From contig SVTS01000009.1 in the NCBI GenBank assembly GCA_015063645.1, forward strand, positions 1 to 51,832: 51,832 bases of DNA, read 5' to 3'. This stretch comes from Oscillospiraceae bacterium (GTDB taxonomy: Bacteria; Bacillota; Clostridia; Oscillospirales; CAG-272). The notes beneath the pieces are model-generated. The model searched no databases and was not told the DNA's origin. It saw only the letters and a list, made by a program, of their open reading frames with translations. The stretch's first letter is position 1, and every line of letters begins with the position of its first letter. Shown here one piece after another: positions 1 through 6,975 of the stretch. Made by a program: the position numbers and the translations under genes.

Positions 1-929
1 CCGTATATGACAGTGTGATCCATTATCAGCGCGATCTTGCGACGCTCACCGCAAAGGATTTTATTGACATGGTTCGTCTCCATGCGGAAGACGGGGTGGA
101 TTTTGTAACCCTCCATTGCGGCATCACCCGAAAGACTATCGAGCAGATTCGCAAGCATAAGAGAAAGATGAATATCGTTTCCCGCGGAGGCTCTCTCGTC
201 TTCGCCTGGATGTGCATGACAGGGGAAGAGAATCCCTTCTATGAGTATTACGATGAGATCCTTGAGATCTGTCGTGAATCTGACGTGACGATTTCCCTTG
301 GTGATGCCTGCCGTCCCGGATGCCTTGCGGACGGAAGCGACGTATGTCAGATTGAGGAACTGGTTCGTCTCGGCGAGCTGACCAAACGTGCCTGGGAAAA
401 GGATGTGCAGGTAATGGTAGAAGGTCCGGGACATATGCCCATGGATCAGATTGAAGCCAATATGAAGCTGCAGCAGACTCTCTGCATGGGCGCGCCGTTC
501 TATGTGCTCGGTCCGATTGTCACCGATATTGCTCCCGGCTACGACCACATCACCTCTGCTATCGGCGGTGCCATTGCGGCAGCTTCCGGCGCGGCATTCC
601 TTTGCTATGTAACACCGGCAGAGCATCTGGCGCTTCCCAATGTGGAGGATGTGAAGCAGGGCATTATCGCATCGAAAATTGCCGCTCATGCGGCAGATAT
701 CGCAAAAAAGATCCCTCATGCGAGAGATCTTGACGATAAAATGGCGGATGCTCGTAGAACTTTTGACTGGGAAACCCAGTGGGAATGCTCTATTGATCCC
801 GAATCCGCGAAGGCAATCCGTGACAGCCGAGCGCCGGAGCACGAGGATTCCTGCTCCATGTGCGGAAAGTTCTGTGCGGTCAGAAGTATGAACAAGGCGC
901 TGAACGGTGAATACATCGATATTCTTTGA
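1..929 (+). CDS. thiC: Phosphomethylpyrimidine synthase ThiC, C-terminal part (5' end outside window)
   Basis: Radical-SAM enzyme that converts aminoimidazole ribotide to the hydroxymethylpyrimidine phosphate of thiamine. The frame is open to the first base of the window, so the gene begins upstream and the GTG at 15 is not a start. Conserved ThiC stretches are visible: [10 protein letters not shown] near the beginning, [17 protein letters not shown], and the C-terminal cluster [11 protein letters not shown], which gives the CX2CX4C ligands of the 4Fe-4S centre. About 305 residues are present, roughly the last two thirds of the family length. A remnant of an ECF-transporter S component follows 11 bases later on the same strand. 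Identity is secure; any upstream TPP riboswitch would lie outside the window. Confidence 0.96.
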   Translation, partial: VYDSVIHYQRDLATLTAKDFIDMVRLHAEDGVDFVTLHCGITRKTIEQIRKHKRKMNIVSRGGSLVFAWMCMTGEENPFYEYYDEILEICRESDVTISLGDACRPGCLADGSDVCQIEELVRLGELTKRAWEKDVQVMVEGPGHMPMDQIEANMKLQQTLCMGAPFYVLGPIVTDIAPGYDHITSAIGGAIAAASGAAFLCYVTPAEHLALPNVEDVKQGIIASKIAAHAADIAKKIPHARDLDDKMADARRTFDWETQWECSIDPESAKAIRDSRAPEHEDSCSMCGKFCAVRSMNKALNGEYIDIL

Positions 930-940
930 GGTAATCTGTC

Positions 941-1171
941 ATGAAAACACCGACACAGAAAAACATATTTGCCTCCATGCCGGCAGCACTTACCTGCGAG
1001 GCAACGATGGTCATCAAAATCCCCTCTCCGCTGAACGGATACATCCATCCCGGTGACTGTATTGTTCTGCTGTCCGGCTGGCTTTTGTCCCCGATATATG
1101 GCTTTATAGCTGCAGTACCGGTGCTGGGGGTGATTCTGACACAGGTTTTCGAAAGGCATAAGATACTGTAA
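941..1171 (+). pseudogene. Internally deleted ECF-transporter S component remnant
   Basis: Reads 76 residues. The first ~58 resemble the start of ECF-type vitamin-uptake S components: a first helix ending in ATMVIKIPSP, then NGYIHPGDCIVLLSGWLL and SPIYGFIAA. These proteins are usually 160-200 residues with six helices. Here, straight after FIAA, the reading jumps to VPVLGVILTQVFERHKIL, which looks like the last helix and C-terminus of the same family. The simplest reading is an in-frame deletion of the middle ~110 codons. It lies 11 bases behind thiC, so the intact gene probably encoded a thiamine-precursor transporter subunit; the substrate is inference from position. A GAGGTAATCTGTC segment could still act as ribosome binding site. 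A working transporter is unlikely. Confidence 0.6.
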
Positions 1172-1252
1172 ACGGTTCAAGAGGATTGGATTTCAGAATA
1201 GACACTTATTGTTTTTTCTGTGTACAGCAGCACCAATTCAAAACAGCTTTAA

Positions 1253-1294
1253 GCAAAGAGGAATCGCACACGGTTTAGTGCGATTCCTCTTTGC
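1253..1294. terminator. Hairpin terminator between convergent genes
   Basis: Perfect 17-bp stem (GCAAAGAGGAATCGCAC with its complement at 1278-1294) around an 8-base loop at 1270-1277. It lies between the thiC transcript and the converging CPBP gene. Neither side has a long T run, so efficiency is uncertain. Confidence 0.7.
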
Positions 1295-1309
1295 GCAACA
1301 AGCCATGTT

Positions 1310-2071
1310 TCAGACTGCTTCTTTTTCCTGTTCACGCTTTCCATTCTTCACCGTCATCGCCAGATACACCGCATAAGCGCCCGTGATTACGGTAAGCAGC
1401 AATGCTGTCCATATGCGCATCCCGGTTGTCGCACTCTCCTCATCGGCAAACACACTGAGCGCGTTGAACACGGCGTGCGAGGTGATACAGATAAGCAGAC
1501 TGCCCGATTTTGAGTACATCATCACAAACATAAAGCCCGCCGCGGTAGCGTACACCACCTGAAGCAGATTCGGAACGAGTTCAGCCCCCGAACCGTTGAT
1601 CAGATTAATGATATGCCCGATGCCAAAGGTCACACTCGACACGATAACCGCGGCTTTTTCGCTGTCCTTCCGCATCGCCTCAAAGAGAAGCCCGCGGAAG
1701 ATCACTTCCTCAAGAAAGCCAACGCAGAACATTGCCAGCATATACAGCACGGTTTCAAGCGCACCGTAATGCAGAGTTACGCCGTACCATAGATTGACCG
1801 TGAGCATGATCACCACCGGCACGTAGTAAAGCATGGATTTGACGGATGTCCTGGGTGTGCAAAGCCCGTAATCCGCGAACAGTCCGTTTTTGTGCAAAAA
1901 CAGCAGAAGGATTGCCGCAAGCAGGATGCCTATGGCAAGCGTCACCGATTTGTCCATGCCGAGCTGTGCAGAAAGGGAATCTCCCGCGGACATCAGCACA
2001 CAGTAAGCGATGATCCATACAACTGCAAACCAAATTTTGCTTTTATCGTACAGCTTTTTCAGAATATTCAT
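1310..2071 (-). CDS. CPBP-family intramembrane metalloprotease (Abi/CAAX type)
   Basis: Multi-pass membrane protein of 253 residues with the CPBP (type II CAAX prenyl endopeptidase-like) motifs: EEVIFRG (E121, E122, R126), a second motif FGIGH (H153), and HAVFN (H199, N203). About seven or eight hydrophobic segments are visible. Bacterial members process or protect against peptides such as bacteriocins, or act in membrane-protein maturation; the substrate here cannot be told. Its ATG overlaps the stop codon of the upstream flavin reductase as TAATG, so translation is probably coupled and both genes share the promoter at 2821-2849. Confidence 0.85.
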   Translation of the reverse strand: MNILKKLYDKSKIWFAVVWIIAYCVLMSAGDSLSAQLGMDKSVTLAIGILLAAILLLFLHKNGLFADYGLCTPRTSVKSMLYYVPVVIMLTVNLWYGVTLHYGALETVLYMLAMFCVGFLEEVIFRGLLFEAMRKDSEKAAVIVSSVTFGIGHIINLINGSGAELVPNLLQVVYATAAGFMFVMMYSKSGSLLICITSHAVFNALSVFADEESATTGMRIWTALLLTVITGAYAVYLAMTVKNGKREQEKEAV

Positions 2072-2628
2072 TATTTGATCTTCTTTCCGTCCGAGAACGC
2101 CTGACCGACTTTCTCGCCGAAGTTCCAGTAGGCGTGGGTGACACCGTCGTAGATGATGGGATCCAGTTTCTTCGCGTCAATTTTTCCGTTTTCGTCGAGG
2201 ATACTGTCATCCGCAGAAACGTTGACGATCTCACCGATGCAGATACCGTCTTCGTTGAACTTGATCAGTTTGCACTCCACCGTCATGGGCAGCTCATCAA
2301 TAATCGGTGCGTTCACATACTCGCTTTTCACTGCATGGAAACCCGCCCCGGCAAATTTATCGGGCACATCGTTTGCCGAAACAATGCCGACGTAATCGCA
2401 GGGCACAACAGTCTTCGCCGTAGCGAAGCTGACAGTGAACGCCCCCGTTTTTTTGATATTCTCCGTAGTCTTGTGATCGTCAGCCAGACATACCATGATC
2501 TGACTCGTGTCGTAAACACCGCCCCATGCCGCGTTCATGGCGTTTGGGATGCCGTTCTCATCATATGTACCCACGATCAGCACGGGCATGGGATACAGCC
2601 AGGTTTTTGATCCGAAGTTTTTACGCAT
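2071..2628 (-). CDS. Flavin reductase-like FMN-binding protein
   Basis: 185 residues of the flavin reductase-like split-barrel family. Near the N-terminus: PMPVLIVGTYDENGIPN, then NAAWGG and a GAFTVSFAT stretch, all typical of small FMN-binding proteins of anaerobes in this family. The longer frame starting at 2688 was rejected: the ATG at 2628 has AAGGAAGG about 9 bases upstream and leaves a structured leader. A consensus promoter lies at 2821-2849. The stop codon overlaps the start of the CPBP protease gene. Probable role is FMN-dependent reduction with an unknown electron partner. Confidence 0.85.
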   Translation of the reverse strand: MRKNFGSKTWLYPMPVLIVGTYDENGIPNAMNAAWGGVYDTSQIMVCLADDHKTTENIKKTGAFTVSFATAKTVVPCDYVGIVSANDVPDKFAGAGFHAVKSEYVNAPIIDELPMTVECKLIKFNEDGICIGEIVNVSADDSILDENGKIDAKKLDPIIYDGVTHAYWNFGEKVGQAFSDGKKIK

Positions 2629-2716
2629 AGTTGTTGTCCTTCCTTGACTTTTTAAAAATATCGAAATGCTTTTGAAGTTTTCCCGCATACATTATGCCGC
2701 CGCCTCACATTGGAGA

Positions 2717-2820
2717 CTGCCGGGATTCCGCCAAAGGCGGAACGCAGACGAAGTCCGCGCGGCAGGCTCGCCGTACACAGCTGACTGGCGTACGACTACA
2801 GCTTTCTGTATGCTGTGTAC
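2717..2820 (-). ncRNA. Highly folded 5' leader of the flavin reductase operon (candidate structured RNA)
   Basis: Lies between the promoter at 2821-2849 and the start codon at 2628. In plus coordinates, 2717-2722 (CTGCCG) pairs with 2760-2765. Inside, 2726-2732 pairs with 2736-2742 (TTCCGCC/GGCGGAA, AAA loop) and 2743-2749 pairs with 2753-2759. Together this is a compact three-way junction with no bases between helices on two sides. One pair in the last helix is A-C on the plus strand but U-G on the minus strand, so the fold is complete only in the minus-strand RNA, the sense strand of this leader. A second domain is closed by GTACACAGC (2773-2781) and GCTGTGTAC (2812-2820). It could be a riboregulator or a dispersed palindromic repeat; I recognise no known riboswitch class. 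Confidence 0.45.
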
Positions 2821-2849
2821 ATTATACCACAAGTTAAGCAGTCTGTCGA
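2821..2849 (-). promoter_or_regulatory. Sigma-A promoter for flavin reductase / CPBP operon
   Basis: Minus strand reads TCGACA, 17 bases, TATAAT. Predicted start near 2814, which gives a leader of about 185 bases. Confidence 0.75.
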
Positions 2850-2898
2850 GGTATTTCTGTCTGCATTTGTATTATCAATTTCACACTGGACAACTGTA

Positions 2899-2927
2899 TT
2901 GACATTTCTGTATTCGTATGATAAAAT
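2899..2927 (+). promoter_or_regulatory. Sigma-A promoter for EamA gene
   Basis: TTGACA at 2899-2904, a 17-base spacer, TAAAAT at 2922-2927. The predicted start near 2934 lies upstream of the MITE-like insertion, so the insertion is carried in the transcript leader. Confidence 0.75.
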
Positions 2928-2949
2928 ATGTTTACCCCAAAAACGCCTG

Positions 2950-2959
2950 CTTTGGCGAA
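2950..2959 (+). repeat. Target-site duplication, left copy
   Basis: CTTTGGCGAA directly before the left terminal repeat of the MITE-like element; identical copy at 3166-3175. With two further matching bases (TG) the direct repeat can be read as 12 bp. Confidence 0.7.
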
Positions 2960-3165
2960 CAATGTCATTAACTTAAGGAAGATCATTGTATAATTGGCAC
3001 AAAGGGTAGAAAGCTGTCCCGGGGGTGTCGGGGGCTGTGCCCCCGACTTAACCCAATACATAGGGGGGATGCAAGGGGGGCACGCCCCTTGCCCGCGGCG
3101 GTAGCCGCGGAAAAAGCTGCACTTGTGCATATTGTATACAGTATGTGCTTAAGTTAATGACATTG
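2960..3165. mobile_element. MITE-like non-autonomous insertion element, 206 bp
   Basis: Bounded by perfect 18-bp inverted repeats: CAATGTCATTAACTTAAG at 2960-2977 and its complement at 3148-3165. Identical 10-bp direct repeats flank it, as expected for a target duplication. No reading frame for a transposase is present. The interior is G-rich and holds three consecutive perfect hairpins: 3027-3047 (9-bp stem, TGT loop), 3071-3092 (8-bp stem, 6-base loop) and 3093-3110 (7-bp stem, GGTA loop). The 10-12 bp duplication fits elements mobilised by IS4-family transposases, but the family is inference because no transposase is in the window. It sits between the promoter and the start codon of the EamA gene. 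Confidence 0.75.
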
Positions 3166-3175
3166 CTTTGGCGAA
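3166..3175 (+). repeat. Target-site duplication, right copy
   Basis: CTTTGGCGAA directly after the right terminal repeat; identical to 2950-2959. Confidence 0.7.
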
Positions 3176-3279
3176 TCATGTTTTCACATATCAGGTTGTC
3201 TTTTTCCTCTGTGAAATTCCCGGCGGCAGGCGAAGAATTATTATCACTGGATACTCAGACAGAAAAGGTGGAATTGTTT

Positions 3280-4128
3280 ATGCACTATCTATTGCTTATC
3301 GCCGTTGTTATTCTCATCTCCCTGCAGAATGTGCTGGAAAAACAGTACACGGTAAAAGAAAAACAGCCGGACAGCCTTTTGTTCGGCGGATGCACGACGC
3401 TGGCGGCGCTGGCCTTTTTTGTGCTCACCAGCGGATTCCGTCTGCAGTTTGATACAGCACTGCTACCTTATGCGGCAGCGTTCGGTCTCAGCTATGCGGC
3501 AAGTCTCTTCGGTCTTGTCTGTGCACTCCGCTGCGGCTCCATGGCAATCAGCTCCCTTGTCGTATCCTATTCCCTGCTCATTCCCACTCTGTACGGCGTG
3601 ATATGGCTCAAAGACGATATCGGCATCATCGCCTATATCGGCATTGCTCTGCTGATGCTCTCCATCTTCCTCCTGAATGCCCGTAAAGGAGAAATGACCT
3701 TCTCACCCAAATGGCTTCTGTGGATTCTGATCGCCTTTATCGGAAACGGTATGTGTTCCACCGTACAGAAAATGCAGCAAATGCGCTTCGACGGCGCCTA
3801 TAAAAATGAGTTCATGATCACCGCTCTGTGCATCGCTGCGATAATTCTGTTGGTTCCCGCAGCAGTACGGAGAAAGGGAAAGTTGTCCGGGCTGAAGACG
3901 TGTGCCGTACTGGCACTTCCCTGCGGACTTGCCAACGGCGTGGTAAATCTGTTTGTCATGCTGCTGACAGGAACGCTCCCCAACGCGATTCTCTTCCCCG
4001 GCATATCCGCAGGCGGAATTGTTCTGAGCTTTGTTGCCGCAGTGTGTGTATATAAGGAAAAACTTTCGGCAAAGCAGACAGCCGGGTATGCGCTGGGAAT
4101 TCTTTCCGTGATTTTGCTGAATCTGTAA
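3280..4128 (+). CDS. EamA/DMT-superfamily permease
   Basis: 282 residues, almost entirely hydrophobic, with about ten membrane segments in two halves as in drug/metabolite transporters. Each half ends in a pattern such as IAYIGIALLMLSIFLLNA and TAGYALGILSVILLNL, typical of EamA repeats. The frame opens at 3145, but the start is placed at 3280: AGGTGG lies 8 bases before this ATG, and the segment before it is the end of the MITE-like element plus leader. Substrate unknown. The gene has its own promoter at 2899-2927, now separated from the start codon by the insertion, and a hairpin terminator at 4194. Confidence 0.85.
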   Translation: MHYLLLIAVVILISLQNVLEKQYTVKEKQPDSLLFGGCTTLAALAFFVLTSGFRLQFDTALLPYAAAFGLSYAASLFGLVCALRCGSMAISSLVVSYSLLIPTLYGVIWLKDDIGIIAYIGIALLMLSIFLLNARKGEMTFSPKWLLWILIAFIGNGMCSTVQKMQQMRFDGAYKNEFMITALCIAAIILLVPAAVRRKGKLSGLKTCAVLALPCGLANGVVNLFVMLLTGTLPNAILFPGISAGGIVLSFVAAVCVYKEKLSAKQTAGYALGILSVILLNL

Positions 4129-4193
4129 ATACAATCGCCGCGTCCGCTGAGATCGTATTCCGATACGGCGGGATAAACCATACATATTGAAAC

Positions 4194-4229
4194 AATCGCA
4201 GGACAGTTTTACACTGCCCTGCGATTTTT
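4194..4229 (+). terminator. Intrinsic terminator of EamA gene
   Basis: AATCGCAGGaCAG pairs with CTGcCCTGCGATT (one mismatch) around a 7-base loop, followed by five T. Confidence 0.75.
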
Positions 4230-4358
4230 CCGTTATACAGACCGCTTCTGCTTTGCTGTGCCAATACGTTTCTGCGCGCAGCAATGCGATCATTGCTGCG
4301 GATTCTTCTGGATCGCTGAATGCTTTTCTGAAAAAGTTTTTGATTCTCTTTTTTTCAT

Positions 4359-4724
4359 TTACTGGTTCATTATTTTTTCGCTGAGTGCGAGAATGTCGGC
4401 TGCATACTTTTCTTTGCGGGATGCGAGGATGCGCTTGTAAATCGGATAGTTCACTATTGCCAGAATCATGCCGACAATACCGATCACAATGCCGGGGATC
4501 ATCGCATCCGCCAGACCGAGCACCGCGCCGATATCGGTCATTACCAGACTCATGCCGGCACCCATGATGATGGCGCTGACGCTGCCGAAAACATAAGCGA
4601 ATACGTTTGCAGGCTTTTTCACCTGTGCGTCCAGTGCGCGGAGATCGTCAAGCGCGGAAGGCTGCTGTTCCATGTACTGTGTGCGGATTTTCTGGGCAAT
4701 AAACTGCTGATCGTTTCTGTTCAT
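4359..4724 (-). CDS. Small two-helix membrane protein of unknown function
   Basis: 121 residues. A charged N-terminal helix (about residues 1-45, with DDLRALDAQVKKPANVFAY) is followed by two hydrophobic segments (FGSVSAIIMGAGMSLVMTD and MIPGIVIGIVGMILAIVNYPI) and a basic tail. The start at 4724 is chosen over 4751 because AAAGGAG lies 7 bases upstream. Similar short proteins occur in many Clostridia and, as I recall, are sometimes labelled dihydropteridine reductase; nothing in the sequence supports an enzyme. It is a single gene that converges on the EamA gene. Function unknown. Confidence 0.75.
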   Translation of the reverse strand: MNRNDQQFIAQKIRTQYMEQQPSALDDLRALDAQVKKPANVFAYVFGSVSAIIMGAGMSLVMTDIGAVLGLADAMIPGIVIGIVGMILAIVNYPIYKRILASRKEKYAADILALSEKIMNQ

Positions 4725-4935
4725 TCTGTTACTCCTTTGTTTTTTCTGCATATATTATATCAGGCGGATATTTGTGTTTTGCTTCGGAAATGTTTGAGAA
4801 ATGTTAAAATAAACTTTTTGGATAACTCGCTGTCAAAGAGGATGGCCCAAATGAGAAAAAGATGTGTATGATTTGTGATCCGGTGCAAAACACGGGAACA
4901 TTTCTAAAAAAGCGGCAATCGAAGCAGAATAATTA

Positions 4936-4964
4936 TTGACTTCTTGTGCTGAAGGATGTATAAT
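4936..4964 (+). promoter_or_regulatory. Sigma-A promoter for hydrolase lipoprotein gene
   Basis: TTGACT, 17 bases, TATAAT; about 38 bases from the -10 box to the start codon at 5003. The 200 bases before it (4725-4935) hold no recognisable feature. Confidence 0.8.
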
Positions 4965-5002
4965 ACTTGTGATACAAAAACTTCCGTACAAAGGGGATAA
5001 TT

Positions 5003-6871
5003 ATGAAACAAGAAATCCTGAAAAAAGTAATTTCCGCCGTCCTTGCGGTGGCAATGCTGACCGCGCTGGCGGCGGGAATGGCCTCGTGCTCCAAGCCCGC
5101 GGACGGCGTGGACGGCGCAGACGGTCAGACACCGTACATCAAGGACGGGAACTGGTGGATCGGTGAAACCGACACCGGTGTGAAAGCCCAGGGAGAGACG
5201 CCGTATATCAAGGATGGAACATGGTGGATCGGTGAAACCGACACCGGTGTGATCGCGCAGGGCAAAACATACAAGCCCTACGCCCACCGCACATTTTTCC
5301 AGGTAGATGTGGTTGAACCCACGTTCGGAACAGATGACACATTTGCTGTCCTTCCCTCCGATACGCAGCCCACGGCGCGGAGAATCTATAAGGACAACTG
5401 TGTTCTGTATCTCCCCATGTCTTATACGCCCGACGGTGCGCCCACCAAGCTGGTAATCTACTGTAAGCCCGGTGCATATGAGATCAAGTCAAACAGCGAT
5501 CCGATTTTTGAAACCAGAGAAGAAGTAACCAAGCTGATGCTGCTGCAGGGATATGCGATTCTGGCGTGCAACGGTATTCCGGAGCAGTGGAGAAGTGATC
5601 TGGGACTCAATGCCAGAGTTGTCGGCAATCCCATTGCGCCGCAGTGCGTGAAAAAAGCCTATGATTATGTAGTCGACCAGTACAATATCGATGCTGGCGG
5701 CGCATTTCTGTACGGCTATTCCCAGGGCGGACATTATGCACTGAATGTCGCAGAATATGCAGGGATTCCGGTCAATGCACTGCTGCTGAAATCTCCTGCC
5801 GTTTCCTATCAGTACCATCAGTGGGATCTGGTGGCAGCGGTGGGCGGATTTGATAAATCTGCCAGACTGAACATCGCCCGGATCTTCGGCTTCCCGTATT
5901 TCACCACCAACGCGGAGCTGAATGCACTGGAGTTCAATCCCGAATACGTCAAGGGATACGATCCCTTTACCCGTCACACCATCGATCCGTATGACGGATT
6001 CGTCAAGTCCTCCAATCTGTGGAAACTGCCCGCAGGAACTTCCATTGACGATATTACCTCCAAGACCTTCATGAATGATCCGATCAAAATCTGGTGCGGC
6101 ACCGGCGACAATCTCGTCAGCCATGAAGTTACGCAGGTCTTTATAAAATCCATCCGGAATGCGGGCGGCAAGGCAGAGATCCGCGTGCTGGCAGGCGGCG
6201 ATCATCCGCTGACGAATCTTCCCGCTCTCGGCACCGTAAAAGTGCCCTACATCAACGTCGCCGGCGTTCAGGCGCAGATGACCGCAACCATCCGCATCCA
6301 GGATTATGAGATGCTGCAGTATATGGCAGAGTATGGCGGATATCTGCCGTACTCCCTTGAGGGACTGGCCAACCAGAAATATCCCGGCGAAAAAGACATT
6401 GAATCCGGCGATGCGCTTACGCTGACAACGGCTTCTTCATACGGGATCAGCCTTACCTCCAGCAACAGTAAACACGGAGATGTCGTTCCATTATCGAGCA
6501 GCAACAGAATCCGCGCCACCAATCTGATCAAGGCGGAACCGGGTAAGAGCGTGTCTTTCACACTGCAGAAGGATGCGACAAATGCAGGTCTTGCAGTCTC
6601 CGTGGTATGGTGGAAAACCGATAATGCCAGCCACGCCAACGTGGTCAGCTCCACCACGGTGACCACGGACTGCATCAAAGGAACGCCTGTGACCAACACC
6701 GATTCCACGTACACGAGTTATTTCAAGTATCAGATAAAGCAGGGCGAGTCCGTAACCTTCACCAATACGACCGGCAGCACGGTCTATGTGTCGATTGCGG
6801 CATGCTCGCTGACGTCTGCGACTACTGCACTGAAGCAGGACAATTATACCATCATTCACGAAGTGAAATAA
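5003..6871 (+). CDS. Surface lipoprotein with alpha/beta-hydrolase domain
   Basis: 622 residues. A basic, hydrophobic signal sequence ends in MASC, with C29 as the likely lipidated cysteine. Residues 43-88 are two tandem 23-residue units (TPYIKDGNWWIGETDTGV and a near copy), a linker motif seen on Firmicutes surface proteins. From about residue 130 an alpha/beta-hydrolase fold follows: nucleophile elbow GYSQGG (S240), probable acid D369 in CGTGDN and base H401 in GGDHP. The C-terminal ~180 residues look like a beta-rich accessory domain with many Ser/Thr. Likely an esterase or peptidase-type hydrolase displayed outside the cell; substrate unknown. It has its own promoter and terminator, so it is monocistronic. 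Confidence 0.8.
   Translation: MKQEILKKVISAVLAVAMLTALAAGMASCSKPADGVDGADGQTPYIKDGNWWIGETDTGVKAQGETPYIKDGTWWIGETDTGVIAQGKTYKPYAHRTFFQVDVVEPTFGTDDTFAVLPSDTQPTARRIYKDNCVLYLPMSYTPDGAPTKLVIYCKPGAYEIKSNSDPIFETREEVTKLMLLQGYAILACNGIPEQWRSDLGLNARVVGNPIAPQCVKKAYDYVVDQYNIDAGGAFLYGYSQGGHYALNVAEYAGIPVNALLLKSPAVSYQYHQWDLVAAVGGFDKSARLNIARIFGFPYFTTNAELNALEFNPEYVKGYDPFTRHTIDPYDGFVKSSNLWKLPAGTSIDDITSKTFMNDPIKIWCGTGDNLVSHEVTQVFIKSIRNAGGKAEIRVLAGGDHPLTNLPALGTVKVPYINVAGVQAQMTATIRIQDYEMLQYMAEYGGYLPYSLEGLANQKYPGEKDIESGDALTLTTASSYGISLTSSNSKHGDVVPLSSSNRIRATNLIKAEPGKSVSFTLQKDATNAGLAVSVVWWKTDNASHANVVSSTTVTTDCIKGTPVTNTDSTYTSYFKYQIKQGESVTFTNTTGSTVYVSIAACSLTSATTALKQDNYTIIHEVK
5129..5266 (+). repeat. Two tandem 69-bp in-frame repeats in the lipoprotein gene
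   Basis: Units 5129-5197 and 5198-5266 encode residues 43-65 and 66-88. The GGTGGATCGGTGAAACCGAC core is identical, and differences elsewhere are mostly at third positions. Confidence 0.8.
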
Positions 6872-6880
6872 TCCACTGAA

Positions 6881-6929
6881 ACAAAAACGCAGGGCTGACG
6901 AAAAACGATCGTCAGCCCTGCGTTTTTGT
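6881..6929. terminator. Bidirectional intrinsic terminator
   Basis: Perfect 20-bp stem (ACAAAAACGCAGGGCTGACG and complement) around a 9-base loop. T-rich on both strands, so it can end the hydrolase gene on plus and the MFS gene on minus. Confidence 0.85.
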
Positions 6930-6975
6930 TTGCGGTTCTCACCGATACCTTGGAATGTCAAACTTTATTTATGAT

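Noticed and set aside
2988-2994. TATAAT inside the MITE-like element as an outward promoter
   Set aside because: No acceptable -35 at 16-18 bases and three strong hairpins follow; cannot be supported by eye.
2960-3165. Hairpins of the element read as a CRISPR array or rRNA/tRNA fragment
   Set aside because: The three stems differ in sequence and there are no repeated units with spacers; no tRNA arm pattern or CCA.
3145-3279. Extended N-terminus of the EamA permease
   Set aside because: The first bases lie in the right end of the MITE-like element and the extension is not membrane-like; the ATG at 3280 has a clear SD.
4359-4724. Calling the small membrane protein a dihydropteridine reductase
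   Set aside because: No nucleotide-binding or reductase motif is present; the protein is mostly two membrane helices.
4725-4935. Short frame (9 codons) behind an AAGAGG in the gap before the lipoprotein gene
   Set aside because: Too short, no promoter of its own, no other support.
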